DNA of 64,000 nt, taken from assembly GCF_019578655.1 (NCBI RefSeq), contig NC_063265.1, forward strand, positions 7,350,501 through 7,414,500. Reading direction: 5' to 3'. The translations under genes were made by a program, and so were the position numbers. The notes beneath the pieces are model-generated. The model had not been told where the DNA came from. It ran no database searches and saw nothing but the letters and a program-made list of their open reading frames with translations. The stretch is from Ricinus communis. Taxonomy: Eukaryota; Streptophyta; Magnoliopsida; Malpighiales; Euphorbiaceae. Shown piece by piece: positions 12,057 through 23,637 of this stretch. The first letter of the stretch is position 1; every line of letters begins with the position of its first letter.

Positions 12057-15000
12057 ATGCCTACCACTAGCAATCGAAGTAGTAAAAAAAATGCTTTGAT
12101 TTTGTTTATGTCGTTTTTACTATCACTGCCATCAACTTCAACAGCTTACAGACCTGGAGACATCGTTCCCATGAGTGAAATGGGTCAATACCACTCGGTA
12201 CCTTATCTCTGTAAATTAAATTGAATACTCACGTGGTTGGTCAGTTATTTATTAACGTCAAATTCATGTTACTAATGGCGATCTATTTGATTTATATGAT
12301 TTTCAGTCTAGAACTCTGTGGCAAGATATGATTGGTAAACATTGCCCTATATTTGGCGTTAATCGTGAGGTATCTTTGTTTCGATTTTTCAGTTTAAGTT
12401 TATTTTTTAGGGTTTAGTTCTCAATTGTTTCAATTTCTTTTTCAGGTCTTGATCCCTATACCTAAACCAACTGGTTATACTGGTGCTGATCCCTACAAAA
12501 TGTAAGAGTTTGTGTTTTTATTGATTATACTGTTAACATATGCTTTAACATACTTTTACATTTTTGCTTTAGATTATACATATTAATCAAGTATAATTAA
12601 ATTATAGAGGAATCTATTTTATAATAATGAATTTATTTGCAGATCATTTCAAGTTGGACGAGAGAAGTTCCTGGTTCCTTGGCTTTTTCTTATAAATCGA
12701 AGAAGTTCTGAGGTTCCAATGATTGATGTGCATTTGGTAAGCATTTGCATTTGTACGTTGTAATCATTATCGTTTTCTTAAAAAATTTATCGTGATTTTG
12801 TACCTGCTTACAGTGACTTGCTTCCTCAAAATGCAAACGATATATAGTATTTTATTAGGTACATATACTATAATATATTAATCTATATATAGATTATATA
12901 TATTTTATATAGATTGTGAAATATAAATATATAGATTATAAAATAAAATTATTATAATTAAAAGTTAAAGATTAAAAGTGATTAGTTTCTTTATACTTAT
13001 ACTTGTAGTGATTAATTTCTTTAGACTTGTTCCTGAAGTAGAAAACGTTAAATCTGCTTATTAATGATAGTTGTTACTGGCTTTTATGTGATGCAGAGGT
13101 ATTCTGGAAGTGATCTGCATGGGGTCACTGCCAAAGTCATAGACATGCCTCACCACTGTATGTGATGTTATTTCAGTTACAGTTTCCTTCTGCTTGAATC
13201 TGTTTTTCGCTCTGTATAGTGTTTTCTTGTCAATGAAACTTCATTTGTCTTACTAATTTCCCTTGTTTTATATTTCATGTGGCCTTTTTATTCATATGTG
13301 AAGCTAATTGATGTGTATAAGTTTCATAAGTATGTGCTTTTGTTATTATCTCCATTCCATCTTCACTCTTAACCCATGTCCTTATAAGGCTCCCATTCGT
13401 CCTTGTAGATGCTTAACTTGAGCCATATGCTACCAGTGTTGGTATGGATTTTCATAAGACATGATCTACCTCTTCAAATTTTGCAATTGATTTTATCTCT
13501 AGTTGCTTTATTGCACCTTTTTCCCAATTTTCTGCCGAGTCATCTTGTTTCCTTCCATATGCTTCTCTGTATATCAACATTTTGTGTCAGAACTTTTGAC
13601 TTGGAAAGGTTCTATCAGAAGTTAATCTTGGGACTTTATTGTGAAATGGCAGCCTTAATATGCATCAGAAATACTTTCCATCATAATGTTCTCAGTTCTG
13701 CATGCATGATCTTACATCTATACAATAGTTGCCATTGCTTGTCCAATTATTTTTCTCTTGTTATTTTACTAACCTGTTCAATATTACTTGGGTAGTTGGG
13801 TACTCTTCCATAAGTGTACTTATTGTAGATCTTTTCTTCAAATCCTAAAACTAAATTACTTAAAATTAGGATGAGTTTTGTCCTATCCTTTTATTGAATC
13901 ATAAGTGGATTTTTAGCATGTAATGTGTTTATGTTTAGCTGTAAATTGCCTTCTATCATTTTTAATGGGGTTTTGATCACAGCATTTCATTGTCTTCGAA
14001 TTGTACAGATGTAGAACTCCACCCAAATATTCGTAAACAGTTCTGGGACCCTCAAGTTTGGCCTAAGCATGTTCTTGTAAGATACACATGGTTAGTATTA
14101 TTACTTTGAGAGTTTCTTCTTTAGTCATTATTTTCAATTGCCCTAGTGCACTGGCTTTCAGTTTGACCATAGTTCTATACATAGTACTTTAATTAGTGAT
14201 TCTGCTAAAAGCAGTTTTTATTTTCTTAAGAAAAAAAAAAACTAGCCTTTTCTTTTGTTTCTTGAGCATTTCTCTCTGCTCTCTCTCTTTTATTGTTTGT
14301 TTCTTTTTTTTTTTTTTTTTCTGAAGGAAAGTATACTGCTATAGTATATGAGTTTTCCTTGTATTCTGCCTATTCTTACTAGGTGGAAACTGGATTTAAT
14401 TAGCTGAGGTTATCTTCTTGGGTGTTAAGTGAAGGTGGAACATATTTTTCATATACCAGGTTTTAAGTTTAACAGACTTGTATCAGAATATGTATAGGAC
14501 ATAAGCCATCAACCTGCCAGTTCTTGGGCAACCTGTCTGTGTCTCTGCAGTTCGCTAGTTGCATGATATCACGTACAGGTGGCATGGAAGTTTAATTAAA
14601 ACTTGGTTGCGTTTTCCAGTTTAATACTTTTGTTTGTGCACAAGTTGTTATCTTAAGAAATCTAATTTTGTACCCAGTTTCTAAATTACCAGCAAAAGAT
14701 CTTGTGGTGTTGTAATTTTTAGTCCTATTACCAAATGTCAAGTGCCTAGAGCTAACATCATATAACCTGATGAGACATTGTAGAGTAGGATAAGCTTCTA
14801 TGAAACATCTTTTTGAGCAAGAGCTAAATGGTCCTGTGAAGTGCAGCTTTTTCATGCTTCATTCCAAAGTGTCTGAACATGCATTTGATACCTTAAAAAT
14901 ACACCTTTTCCAGGAGAACTATCAACTGCTTAAATTGTACTTAACTTTGGTTGAGTCTTTGTTATGACATATTACAGGGAGGAACAATCAGACATAGACG

Positions 15001-15423
15001 TAGCTTCTGGATTTTATGTCTTATTTGGGTCAGGTACAATTTCTACCCAAGATGAAGCTATTAAATTCTTCGACAACAGAAAACTGCTATTTGCAAGTGG
15101 TTCATAAACATGTTGGTACATGAAAACAGGGTTGATGCTGTCTTTCATTCTCTCAATCTATATCCTGCAGTCATCAAAGGACAAATTAGCAAGGTATTTT
15201 AATCTAACCATCCTATTTGGAATCTCTAGCGACACTGTTCCAACCTAACTGAAGGGCTTCTAATTATGAGCTTCTCAAATGCTTAGTGTAGTTAATTTTG
15301 CTGCTCTATTCTTTATGGCCTTCTCCCTCCTTATTTTGTGGTTGATTAATTCTGTCTAGGTTTGTAAGGGAGACGGTTGCAGAAAGCAACATTCCTGCTG
15401 GAGGAGTGGCAAAAGTTGAATGA
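12057..15423 (+). CDS. Conserved plant membrane protein of unknown function
   Basis: Nine small exons join in phase: 12057-12197, 12307-12369, 12446-12501, 12643-12736, 13097-13157, 14009-14090, 14978-15033, 15130-15193 and 15360-15423 (TGA). All introns are GT-AG. The product is 226 residues. A hydrophobic N-terminal segment (about 13-30) followed by STSTAYRPGD looks like a signal peptide. The middle of the protein is hydrophilic and has conserved-looking blocks, including TLWQDMIGKHCP, VGREKFLVPWLFL and RKQFWDPQVWPKHVLVRYTW. One transmembrane helix lies at about 178-197 (FYVLF...SIYIL), followed by a short basic tail. This suggests a type I topology with most of the protein in the ER lumen or outside the cell. 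I recall similar unnamed plant proteins but know no function. Unbroken phase across eight introns makes the gene model strong. Confidence 0.87.
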
Positions 15424-16799
15424 GGGATTTTTAGGAGTTTCAAAACATTTGCATGCACACATACAGGTTTTCTGAACTTGCAAGGTTTAATTCATTCAAC
15501 CAGTAATTCTTGAGATCTGAATATTTATACAGAAGTGAGTGTTGCGAGATTCAAGTATACTGGTCTTGAAGGAAACTTACAAAGAACTGAGAAGAAGACA
15601 CAAGTTAGGGCATTAATAGAGTAGTTTGATAATTGCGAAAGAATAAAACATTGAGTAGGTCTATGTGCGCAAGAAATAGTTCACTTGCAGCAGGAATTTA
15701 CTGTGCAGCAGAGTTTGCTCATTCATTGAGCATGTTTAGGAAAAGGATTATTTCATAGTTTTCACTGGATTGAAGTAACATTAATGGATTCAGATGTCAG
15801 ATTAGTTATGTTTATATCTTCTCTTTTTAGATGCACGGTGGGTCTGAATAAGGATATGACTAACAGGACTAGCTTCAGTAACCTGGATGATTACTCTCCA
15901 GTCTTGTCTCATTGTATCTCCCTTACTAAAATGGATTGAGTGTTAAATCACACACAATTGTTTTGCTGCTAAACTTGGAGAACCCAATCCAATTGGGAAT
16001 GCCTCCTTTCTCTGAACCATAACCTTCTTCAGCATTTTTAGTTTATCTGCACCGCATTACCTTTGAAGAACAATGTTTTACGTGTCAAGTGATAAATAAG
16101 AGAATACTAAAGATTTGAGCTATAGAATTTTTTAATTCTAACACAGAGTACTTATTAGTTTGAAAAGATATCTTAAATTTAATTAAATAATTTTATTGTA
16201 TCATAGAATTTTTCAATTATGATGCAAGGTATTTATTAGCTCGAAAAGGTATATTAAGTCTAATAGAATAATTTTATTGTATTTAGAGGAAATTTTTTAT
16301 TATTTAGATATTTTGTTTCAAAATAAAGTTTACAAAATAATTTCTTTCTTTTTTAAGAAAAACAAGGATTTGTTGATTGGTTTTGCTCAAAAAGTTTTAA
16401 GCCCCTAGGTTCTAGCATTTGATTTTATTATCCTCCGTTTCAAAAGGATAGTTTACTTTTAATAGACGCTGATTAAAAATTATAAGTTTTATTAGTTAAT
16501 GCCATTATTTTTCAATTGTCATTATTAGGTTCTTTAATTAAAGCTATAATTTTATAGTATAAAGTGTGAAAATCAATTGTACGTAATTAATTAATAAAGA
16601 ATATATTACATTACATACTAGACTATCAGTTAGGAAACGAAAAAGTAGACTACAGTTTGGAACAGCCAAAAAAGAGGAAAGAAATATCATCTCTTTGAAC
16701 CAAATGGAGTTTCTTCTGGTAACTGTCGTATGCTTTCTTAGTGGTCGGAGTTCATTAAAAAAAAAAACAGTTACGGTTCTCTTTGATTTTTAATTATAT
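15424..16799. other. 3' region and intergenic DNA
   Basis: The first few hundred bases are moderately GC-containing and probably include the 3' UTR of the upstream gene. From about 16080 onward the DNA is AT-rich up to the copia LTR. A short imperfect duplication is visible at about 16120-16290 (matching text around cttattag...aaaggtat). No further gene was seen. Confidence 0.5.
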
Positions 16800-17071
16800 A
16801 AATATTTTAATATATTGTGAAATAAATAATAATAAGAAGAATAAAGCATATTATAAACTAAAAAATAAGTACAAAGAAAATAAAGAGAGAAGAGAGAGTA
16901 ATTTTCTATATGTATATATATATGTATATGTTTATATGTATCATTCCATTAATTGTAATACCTATTTATTGGCGTAAAAGGTTGCAGACATAAAGTTCTA
17001 TTTACACAAGAAAATTTACCCACAGGCATAATGATAAACATCTGATATAACCCAACTATAATCCAAAAGCA
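16800..17071 (-). repeat. 3' LTR of the copia element
   Basis: This copy matches 20899-21168 over most of its length, including GAAATAA...AATAAGAAG, TTTTCTATATGTAT and GATATAACCCAA. It ends in CA at 17070-17071, directly against the polypurine tract, which fixes the inner boundary. The outer boundary near 16800 is approximate because the terminal TG is lost. Confidence 0.85.
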
Positions 17072-17080
17072 CTCCCCCTT
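17072..17080 (-). other. Polypurine tract of the copia element
   Basis: On the minus strand this reads AAGGGGGAG, immediately followed by the TG that opens the 3' LTR. That is the expected position and composition of the plus-strand priming site for reverse transcription. Confidence 0.85.
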
Positions 17081-17497
17081 ATATGTCTATTATAATGAAT
17101 ATGCCTCGTTAAACTTTATTAAGAAAAACTCAGTGAGAAAGAATTTTAGTGAAGGAAAAAGAGTACATTATTCATATAGAAGCTTGCGCCATAACACTGC
17201 TTCGTTAAAAACCTTGCTAGGAAAATCCAATGGGATAACACCTAAGCTAAGGGAAAAAAAGTACAGTGCATCAAATTCTCCTCATGAAAATATGATTTCT
17301 AACAAATATCTTTTAGTTTGCGCATGCCAATTTTGTTCACCAACTTCTCAAATATTGTTGTAAGGAGTGCTTCTGTAAACAAATTTGTCAAATTTTCAAA
17401 AAATCAAATTTTATGAATATCTAAAACCCTTGCTTTTGAAGCTCTTGAGTGAAAAAAACTTTTGCGAAATGTGCTTAATTCTATCTCCTTTAATATA

Positions 17498-17833
17498 TCA
17501 TCCTTTGAGTTGGGCAATACAAGCAACATTATCTTCATATAGTATTGTTGGGCTTCCTTTATCAAATGAGAGATCATATGTTTCTTTGATATGTTGGATC
17601 ATAAATCTCAACCATATGCATTCTCTACTAGCCTCATGCATTGCCAATCTTTCAACATGATTGGATAATATAGCAATTAGAGTTTGCTTAGTAGAATGCC
17701 AAGATATAGCAGTGCCACCATATGTAAACAAGTAATCCGTTTGTGATCGAGCTTTATATGGATTAGATAAATATCTAGCATTTGCATATCCAATTAATTC
17801 TGACTTCGAGTCTTGCGGATAAAATAAGCCCAT
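17498..17833 (-). pseudogene. Copia RNase H domain remnant
   Basis: A 111-codon open stretch carries typical copia C-terminal Pol blocks: LIGYANARYLSNPYKARSQ, GGTAISWHSTKQ, EASRECIWLR and TILYEDNVACIAQLKG. The first Asp of the usual GY(A/S)DAD-like motif is replaced (GYANAR). Flanking frames continue the homology only through stops, so this is a relic of the polyprotein and not a gene. Confidence 0.88.
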
Positions 17834-19165
17834 ATCTGATGTACCACGTAAATAATGAAAAACTTATTTCACACAATTCCAATATCTTCGAGTTGGTGAG
17901 GACCTATATCTTGCTAGCAAATTCATAGAAAATGCTATATCAAGTCTTATACAATTAGCAAGATAATTAATGCTCCAATAGCACTGAGATATGGTACTTT
18001 TGGACCAAGTATTTCTTCACCATCTTTCCGGAGACGAAAATGGTTCTTTTTCACATCTAGGTGTCTAACAATCATAGGAGAACTTATTGGATGGGATTTG
18101 TCCATGTCAAAACGTTTCAATATCTTTTCAATATAAGTTGACTGATGACTAAAAATCCCTCTAAATAAATGTTCGATTAGCAGGCCGAGACAAAATTTTG
18201 TTCATCCCAAATTTTTCATTTCAAATTCATTTTAAAACAATTTATTGTTTCCATCAACTCTTCAGAAGTTCCAATGATGTTTAAATCATCAACATAAACC
18301 GCAATTATAGCAAAGTCAAAATTTATTTTCTTAATGAAAATACATGGACAAATTGAATTGTTAGTATATCATTCTTTCAAAAGATATTTACTTAGACGAT
18401 TATACTACATTGTCTAGATTGTTTCAATCCTTACAAGGATTTTTGTAGCTTAATTGAATACATTACTCGTGGTTTTAAGCTACATGCTTCAGGCACTTTT
18501 GAACCAAGTGGCCTACCACGCTTCTGGCATGTCATGCACTGATTTGCTATAATATTAACTTATTGTCCTACTGGGACATCAATTCTAGCTGGAATATTTT
18601 CAGCTAGTATATGAGATTTAGTAATTCTTTTTGGATCACAAAATGCATTTGGCAATTGGTTTGCTATACTTTGCAAATGAACGATCCTTTAAATTTCTAG
18701 TTCACATTATTTTGAATAAGGATCAAGATGATTTAATGATGGTTCATTCTAAACAATTTGTTTCTAATTGCTTGTTCTCTCCTTCAAAACTTAGAAAATA
18801 AAGCCTCATTAAAATGACAATCATTAGATCTCGAAGTAAAGATATTCCCTGTTAATGACTCAAGATATTTAATGATAGATGGAGATTTATATCCAATATA
18901 TATTCTCAATCTCCTATGAGGTCTCATTTTTGTTCGATGTGGTTGGTGAAATGGGACATAAACAACAGATCCAAAATTCTCAAATGAAAAATCTTTGACT
19001 CCCAGTCAGAAACCAACTATAATTATGAAAATTTATGATAATTAGTTGGCTTAATGCGAATAATAGTTAATGCATGTAAAATTGCATATGTCCCCAAGCA
19101 ATTATTAGGGGATTTATTTTCATAAGCACTAGTCTAGCTATTAATTGGAGACGTTTAATAAAAGA

Positions 19166-19378
19166 TTATGCTAGACCATTTTGAGTATGAACATGAGTTA
19201 CTGGATATTCAATAGTTATTCCAATTGACATGCAATAATCATTAAAGACCTTAGATGTAAATTCACTGGCATTATCAAGACGAATTATCTTAATAGCATA
19301 TTCTGGAACTGTGCTCTTAATTGAGTTATTTGAGCAAGTAATCTGACAAATGCCAGATTTCGAGTTAATAATAAACAT
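19166..19378 (-). pseudogene. Copia integrase core fragment
   Basis: The open stretch includes IKIIRLDNASEFTSKVFNDYC and GITIEYPVTHVHTQNGLA. These correspond to the second catalytic block (RxDNxxEF) and the HTxxQNGxA block of copia integrases. The second aspartate is present; the third catalytic residue (E) lies in degenerate flanking sequence. Non-functional. Confidence 0.85.
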
Positions 19379-20199
19379 ACATGTGATAATCTTATTGATG
19401 CATCTATTAACACCATAAAATATTTAAATGGTCCACATGGTGGATAAATTGGTTTAAAAATATCACATTATATATGTTCTAGAAACTTAGGTGATTCATT
19501 TTGAATTTTACTCGATAAAGGCCTAATAATCAGCTTTCCTTAAGAGCAAGTTGAACATGAGAATTTATTAGATTGAAGAATTTTTTAGTTTTTCAATGGA
19601 TGGCCATAAGAGCTTTCAATAATTTTTCACATCATTAGGATAACCTAATCGATCATGTCAAATAAGAAAAATATTTGGGTCATTAAACTTCTGGTTTACT
19701 GCCACATTTGTTTTAGTAATACACATATATGTGTAATATAAGTCAGAAGAGAAAGCATATAATTTTTCCAATATACATTTTTTTTCACATTGTGAGGGCT
19801 GTAATGTAGAGATATTCTATATTTCCAACATTTGTAGTTTTAATATGATATCTATTTCGACGAATATCTTTAAAGTTTAATAAATTCTATGAGATCTTGC
19901 GGAGAATAATGCATTTTTAATAAAGAAATATGTAACTCCAGGTAGTAATATATTTACTCTTCCGGAGCTTTAAATTATTTTTTTACTACTAGATATTATA
20001 TTGACATAAGTTTCTCCCATTGTTAAGTGAAGAAAATATTTATTATCTTTTAATATGGTGTGGATGGTAGCATTGTCTACAAGATATAAATCAGAATCAT
20101 TTGTTCTTAATCCTACTAACGATAGGATCCATAATATTTTGCCTTTCTATACAAAAAAATAACATGTCAATTAGTATTAATATTTTAAAGACTAATATA

Positions 20200-20603
20200 T
20201 TTAATTCTTCAGGAACATAAAATATTAATTCCTTAATAAATTGGGATACTAGATTTTAAGATATTTAATTCTTCAGGAACTTATAGTCAAAATTCTTTAG
20301 GAATTTGTACTTTCAGTTATTTATTTAGTTCTTCAAGAACTAAAATTGATATTAGTTCTTTAAAAATTAGAATTTATAATGCAAGTTCTTCAGGAACTAA
20401 AATTTATAATACAAGTACTTCAAGAATTAAAATTTATAATACAAATTCTTCAGGAACTAAAATTTATAATATAAGTTCTTCAAGAACTAAAATTTATAAT
20501 ATAAGTTCTTCAAAAACTATATATCACTAGTTCTTGAGGAACTAAAATTTATAATACAAGTTTTTTCAGGAACTATATATAACACTAGTTTTTCGGGAAC
20601 TAG
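20200..20603. repeat. Array of palindromic TTCNNGAA units inside the copia element
   Basis: About 13 copies of a roughly 15-base palindrome, AGTTCTTCAGGAACT and variants, are spaced mostly 24-40 bases apart. In 20383-20530 the period is a regular 30 bases, with AAAATTTATAATA as the second half of the unit. Nine copies retain a perfect TTCNNGAA. The array lies just inside the 5' LTR of the copia element, in its leader or gag region. Two adjacent inverted nGAAn units are the core of heat-shock elements, so HSF binding is possible. Alternatively, the units may simply form RNA or DNA hairpins. Confidence 0.88.
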
Positions 20604-20898
20604 AAATTAATTAACATTAACTAATATCATATAATATATCTATAATTAATAAGATAGAAATAAAATAAAACTATGATCAACAAAGAATGCAGATAAAATT
20701 ATAATTGCAATATAAACTAGTATTTGGCTAAAACAAAGAAATTTAATAAAAATTCAAAAATCACAAAACTAAAATAAAGAAATAGATACTCATTATGACA
20801 TCCAAAATGGATCCTTGTGACTTCAATAATAAATTCAATAAAGATAGAGTATACAAAAAAAAAAAAAATTCTACTTTAAATCTTATTTTAAGCAATCG

Positions 20899-21168
20899 TG
20901 TTGATAATGTGTTATGAAATAAAAAATAAGAAGAAGAATAAAAAGTATTTTAAACTAAAGAACAAGAACAAAGAAAATAAAAAGAGAAGGGAGAATAATT
21001 TTCTATATGTATGTATATGTGTTTATATATTTATATGTATCATTCTATTGATTGTAACACCTATTTATAGGTGTAAAAGATTACAGAGATAAAATTTTAT
21101 TTATACAAGAAAATCTATCCATAGACATAATAATAAACATCCAATATAACCCAAATATTATTATAACA
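20899..21168 (-). repeat. 5' LTR of the copia element
   Basis: This is the direct-repeat partner of 16800-17071. It begins (plus-strand view) TGTTGATAATGTG at 20899, the TG/CA-type LTR terminus. A tRNA-Met primer-binding site is expected next to it on the internal side, but none is recognisable, which suggests decay there. The outer end near 21168 is approximate. Confidence 0.82.
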
Positions 21169-21169
21169 T

Positions 21170-21885
21170 AATACCTTTTATTTGGAAATAATAATATTTT
21201 ATTTTCACATTAAATCTTTCTCTTTAGATTTTTAGTTAGTCAACCTAGTTAAAGAATTTAATCAGTAAAGAAAGAGTTTAATTTCATCTTTACACTTAAT
21301 ATCGAGTATAAAATTCAATAAAAATGTTTTTGTTATCAAATTAAAGCAATTTCTAGAAAGTATTTTAGTTTAATTTAATCTTAAAATTTAATAAAATAAA
21401 TTATATAATTTCTTCACCACCTTAAAATAAAAACTACCTACATTTTAGGGAATATTAATACTTTATTAATCTCATTTTAATGTTGTTTAATGTTTTAAGA
21501 CCTTAATATTCAATATGTTTATTATTTTTTATTGTTTTAACAAAAATATGAAATCTCATAACAGTTATGAGTATGATTTTTTATTGTTTTAAGATAAAGA
21601 TATTAAAAATGGTTAAATTTTCTTTTAATGTTAATATCAAACCAACTATTGATTGATTGATATCTTAAATGCTAAAATTATATTGTGATAATGAAAACTA
21701 GGTCAAGTTAAAAATTTCAAAAGTAATTATTTTTTGTTGGAAACTAAAATTAAATTGCACAAAAATTAGAAATAGATGCAAAATCTATATTGAGTGTAAT
21801 ATTTAAAATTAAATTTAAAAATTAGATTGAAGTTTTACTGATTAAATTCTTGGACTAGGTTTATTAATTTGTTATACATTTTAAT
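21170..21885. other. AT-rich intergenic DNA
   Basis: No gene or defined repeat was recognised between the copia LTR and the RNase H-like fragment. Confidence 0.5.
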
Positions 21886-22017
21886 CTTGGTCTCCCCAGG
21901 AAGTTTCCTCCCAGGTTTGGAAAGACTCCTCTGAGTTCTCAAGGGCCTTCATTGGGTCTGATCTTTCTGATAATGTCACAGCTTCTAGATACACAACATT
22001 GCCTCTTCTCTTCCTGT

Positions 22018-22260
22018 AGGGTGGATCAAGATTAATTTTGGTGGTGCAACTCATGCCCAGGTTTCATCTGGAGGAATAGGGTGTGTAGCTCATGACCATC
22101 AGAGGCTTTCTGTTGGCTCTTTTGCCAAGCTCTGTGTAGGTGTTTCGTGCCCTTTCATATTGGAAAGTTTAGCACTCAGAGACTGCAAGTGGTGGACTAA
22201 GAGAAGGTTGGCAGCAAAGTAACTCATCTTTGAAGAAGATGCCTTAGGTGTTATTCTGTG
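22018..22260 (+). pseudogene. RNase H-like (RVT_3 type) retroelement fragment
   Basis: Translation from 22018 gives GWIKINFGGATHAQVSSGGIG, then VAHDHQ..., then LESLALRDC. This matches the plant RNase H-like domain found at the end of non-LTR retrotransposon ORFs and related domesticated proteins. The canonical KINFDGA aspartate is Gly here, and a TAA interrupts the frame after RRLAAK, with homology continuing as LIFEEDA. The surrounding 21890-22330 is less AT-rich and probably part of the same insertion. It is a dead scrap. Confidence 0.8.
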
Positions 22261-23583
22261 TCCCACGCTCTTTCAATACGCCTGCTCACTGTCTGGTCAA
22301 ATCTGTTTTCCCTTCTTCTGAGTAATTTTTCTTATTTTCCTGAAAAAAATACTTGAATTTAATTGTTAGCAAGAGGCCAAAATATTAATATGATCAAAAT
22401 TCAGGAAGGTAATTGTAATTTACTAAAATAGAAAAAATAAAAAGTGGACTGTTCACATATAATAAAGAATAAGAAAAAAAGAGTAGTGTTATGGTGTGGA
22501 AGACATTAGAGTCATTTTGGTTAGGCCTGCGACACCCTCAACATAAATCCTAATGTAAGGCTTATTGTTGCTAAACTAAATGGTTGAGCTTTACAAGTGT
22601 TTAATAAAATTTGATTTCTCCCATTCTTAGGGGGGAAAAAAGGGTGTTTCTTAGGTAAGCAAGAGAAGAAAATAAATTTGATTTAAATAAATTGACAATT
22701 ACGACTAATTATGGTGCCAATGAGGCTAACAAAATTACCAATAATGAAATAGAGGAAAAATAAATTAAAATTTATGAAATGGAATGAAGGAATAATGTTG
22801 TTCTTTTAGTTACGGTGCAAATTTGTAAGGTTAAAGAAAGAAATTACATGAAGTTTAATTATAGTGACAAAAATTGTTTCACCACTAACGAAGAAAAGAA
22901 TTTAAAAAAGGTTGGCGCAATTGAAATAATGTTTGTTTTTTTTTCTTTTTTTGTTGTCATTTATCGTTGCTATATGGACACATTATCTGGACAATTATGA
23001 TAATGTTGTTATGGTGCAAATCATTGAGAGTACAATTTTAGTCCATTGAATCTTTGTCGACAGACTCATCTCTTTCTCATTTCTTTTCTTACTTTCTTGC
23101 CTCATTCACACTACACATTCTGTTACTCGTCATTTCGATTTTCAAACAAGTGTCTACGGCTTTCAAAAATTGTTCCAATCCAATCCACGTAACTGTACCC
23201 TATGCAAATATTTACAATCTCTTTTCTTACTAACTTAAAATCAATTAATTAAAATGAACTAGATTAAAAATAATAATTATATAAAAATTAGGGTTTCTCA
23301 TATTCTATTAGCCAATGAGTAGGAATTAAACATCTAAAATAATAGTTTAGTTGTAAGATATGTTTCTAACATATTGAAAAATTCCGAATTCAAATTTTAA
23401 GAAAATAGATATTTTAAATAATTATGGTTCAAAACAAAGAGCATGGAAGGTTTAAGTGAGCTGGCAAGACAGATATGATAAGTAACTGTTCTGTTGTTGC
23501 CGCCCTGATTTTGACAGGGACAGGTGTTGCTGTGATGGAAGAAGGCAGCCCTTTGAGTTGACAAAAGCAAAAGTCGGATTCGT

Positions 23584-23584
<1 letters not shown>

Positions 23585-23617
<33 letters not shown>

Positions 23618-23637
23618 AAGAAAGAAAGAAAGAAAGA
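23585..23637. repeat. A31 followed by (GAAA)n
   Basis: A run of 31 A is followed by about five GAAA units. This could be the tail of a retroposed sequence, since the 120 bases upstream are relatively GC-containing, but no target duplication or SINE promoter boxes were found. Confidence 0.85.

Larger units (their letters stand above)
16800..21168 (-). mobile_element. Degenerate Ty1/copia LTR retrotransposon
   Basis: Two related direct repeats of about 270 bases bound a decayed copia gag-pol reading on the minus strand. From the 5' end (right side) come an LTR, a palindrome array, and a protease-like region (DNATIHTIL near 20100-20060). Next are an integrase core fragment (19378-19166), a reverse transcriptase fragment with YVDDLNIIGT (near 18297-18260), and the copia RNase H region (17833-17498). 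A polypurine tract and the 3' LTR complete it. The order PR-IN-RT-RH is diagnostic of copia. Frequent in-frame stops and frameshifts show it is inactive. The LTRs differ at many sites by eye, so it is not recent. No target duplication could be resolved because the outer ends have drifted. Confidence 0.92.

Noticed and set aside
13409..13795. 128-codon plus-strand ORF
   Set aside because: It falls inside intron 5 of the membrane-protein gene and has no domain. The spliced phase on both sides excludes it as an exon.
17133..17660. Plus-strand ORFs
   Set aside because: They oppose the minus-strand copia pol remnant and have no domain.
20200..20603. CRISPR-like array
   Set aside because: The repeats are palindromic with near-identical AT-rich spacers, not unique ones, and lie inside a plant copia element.
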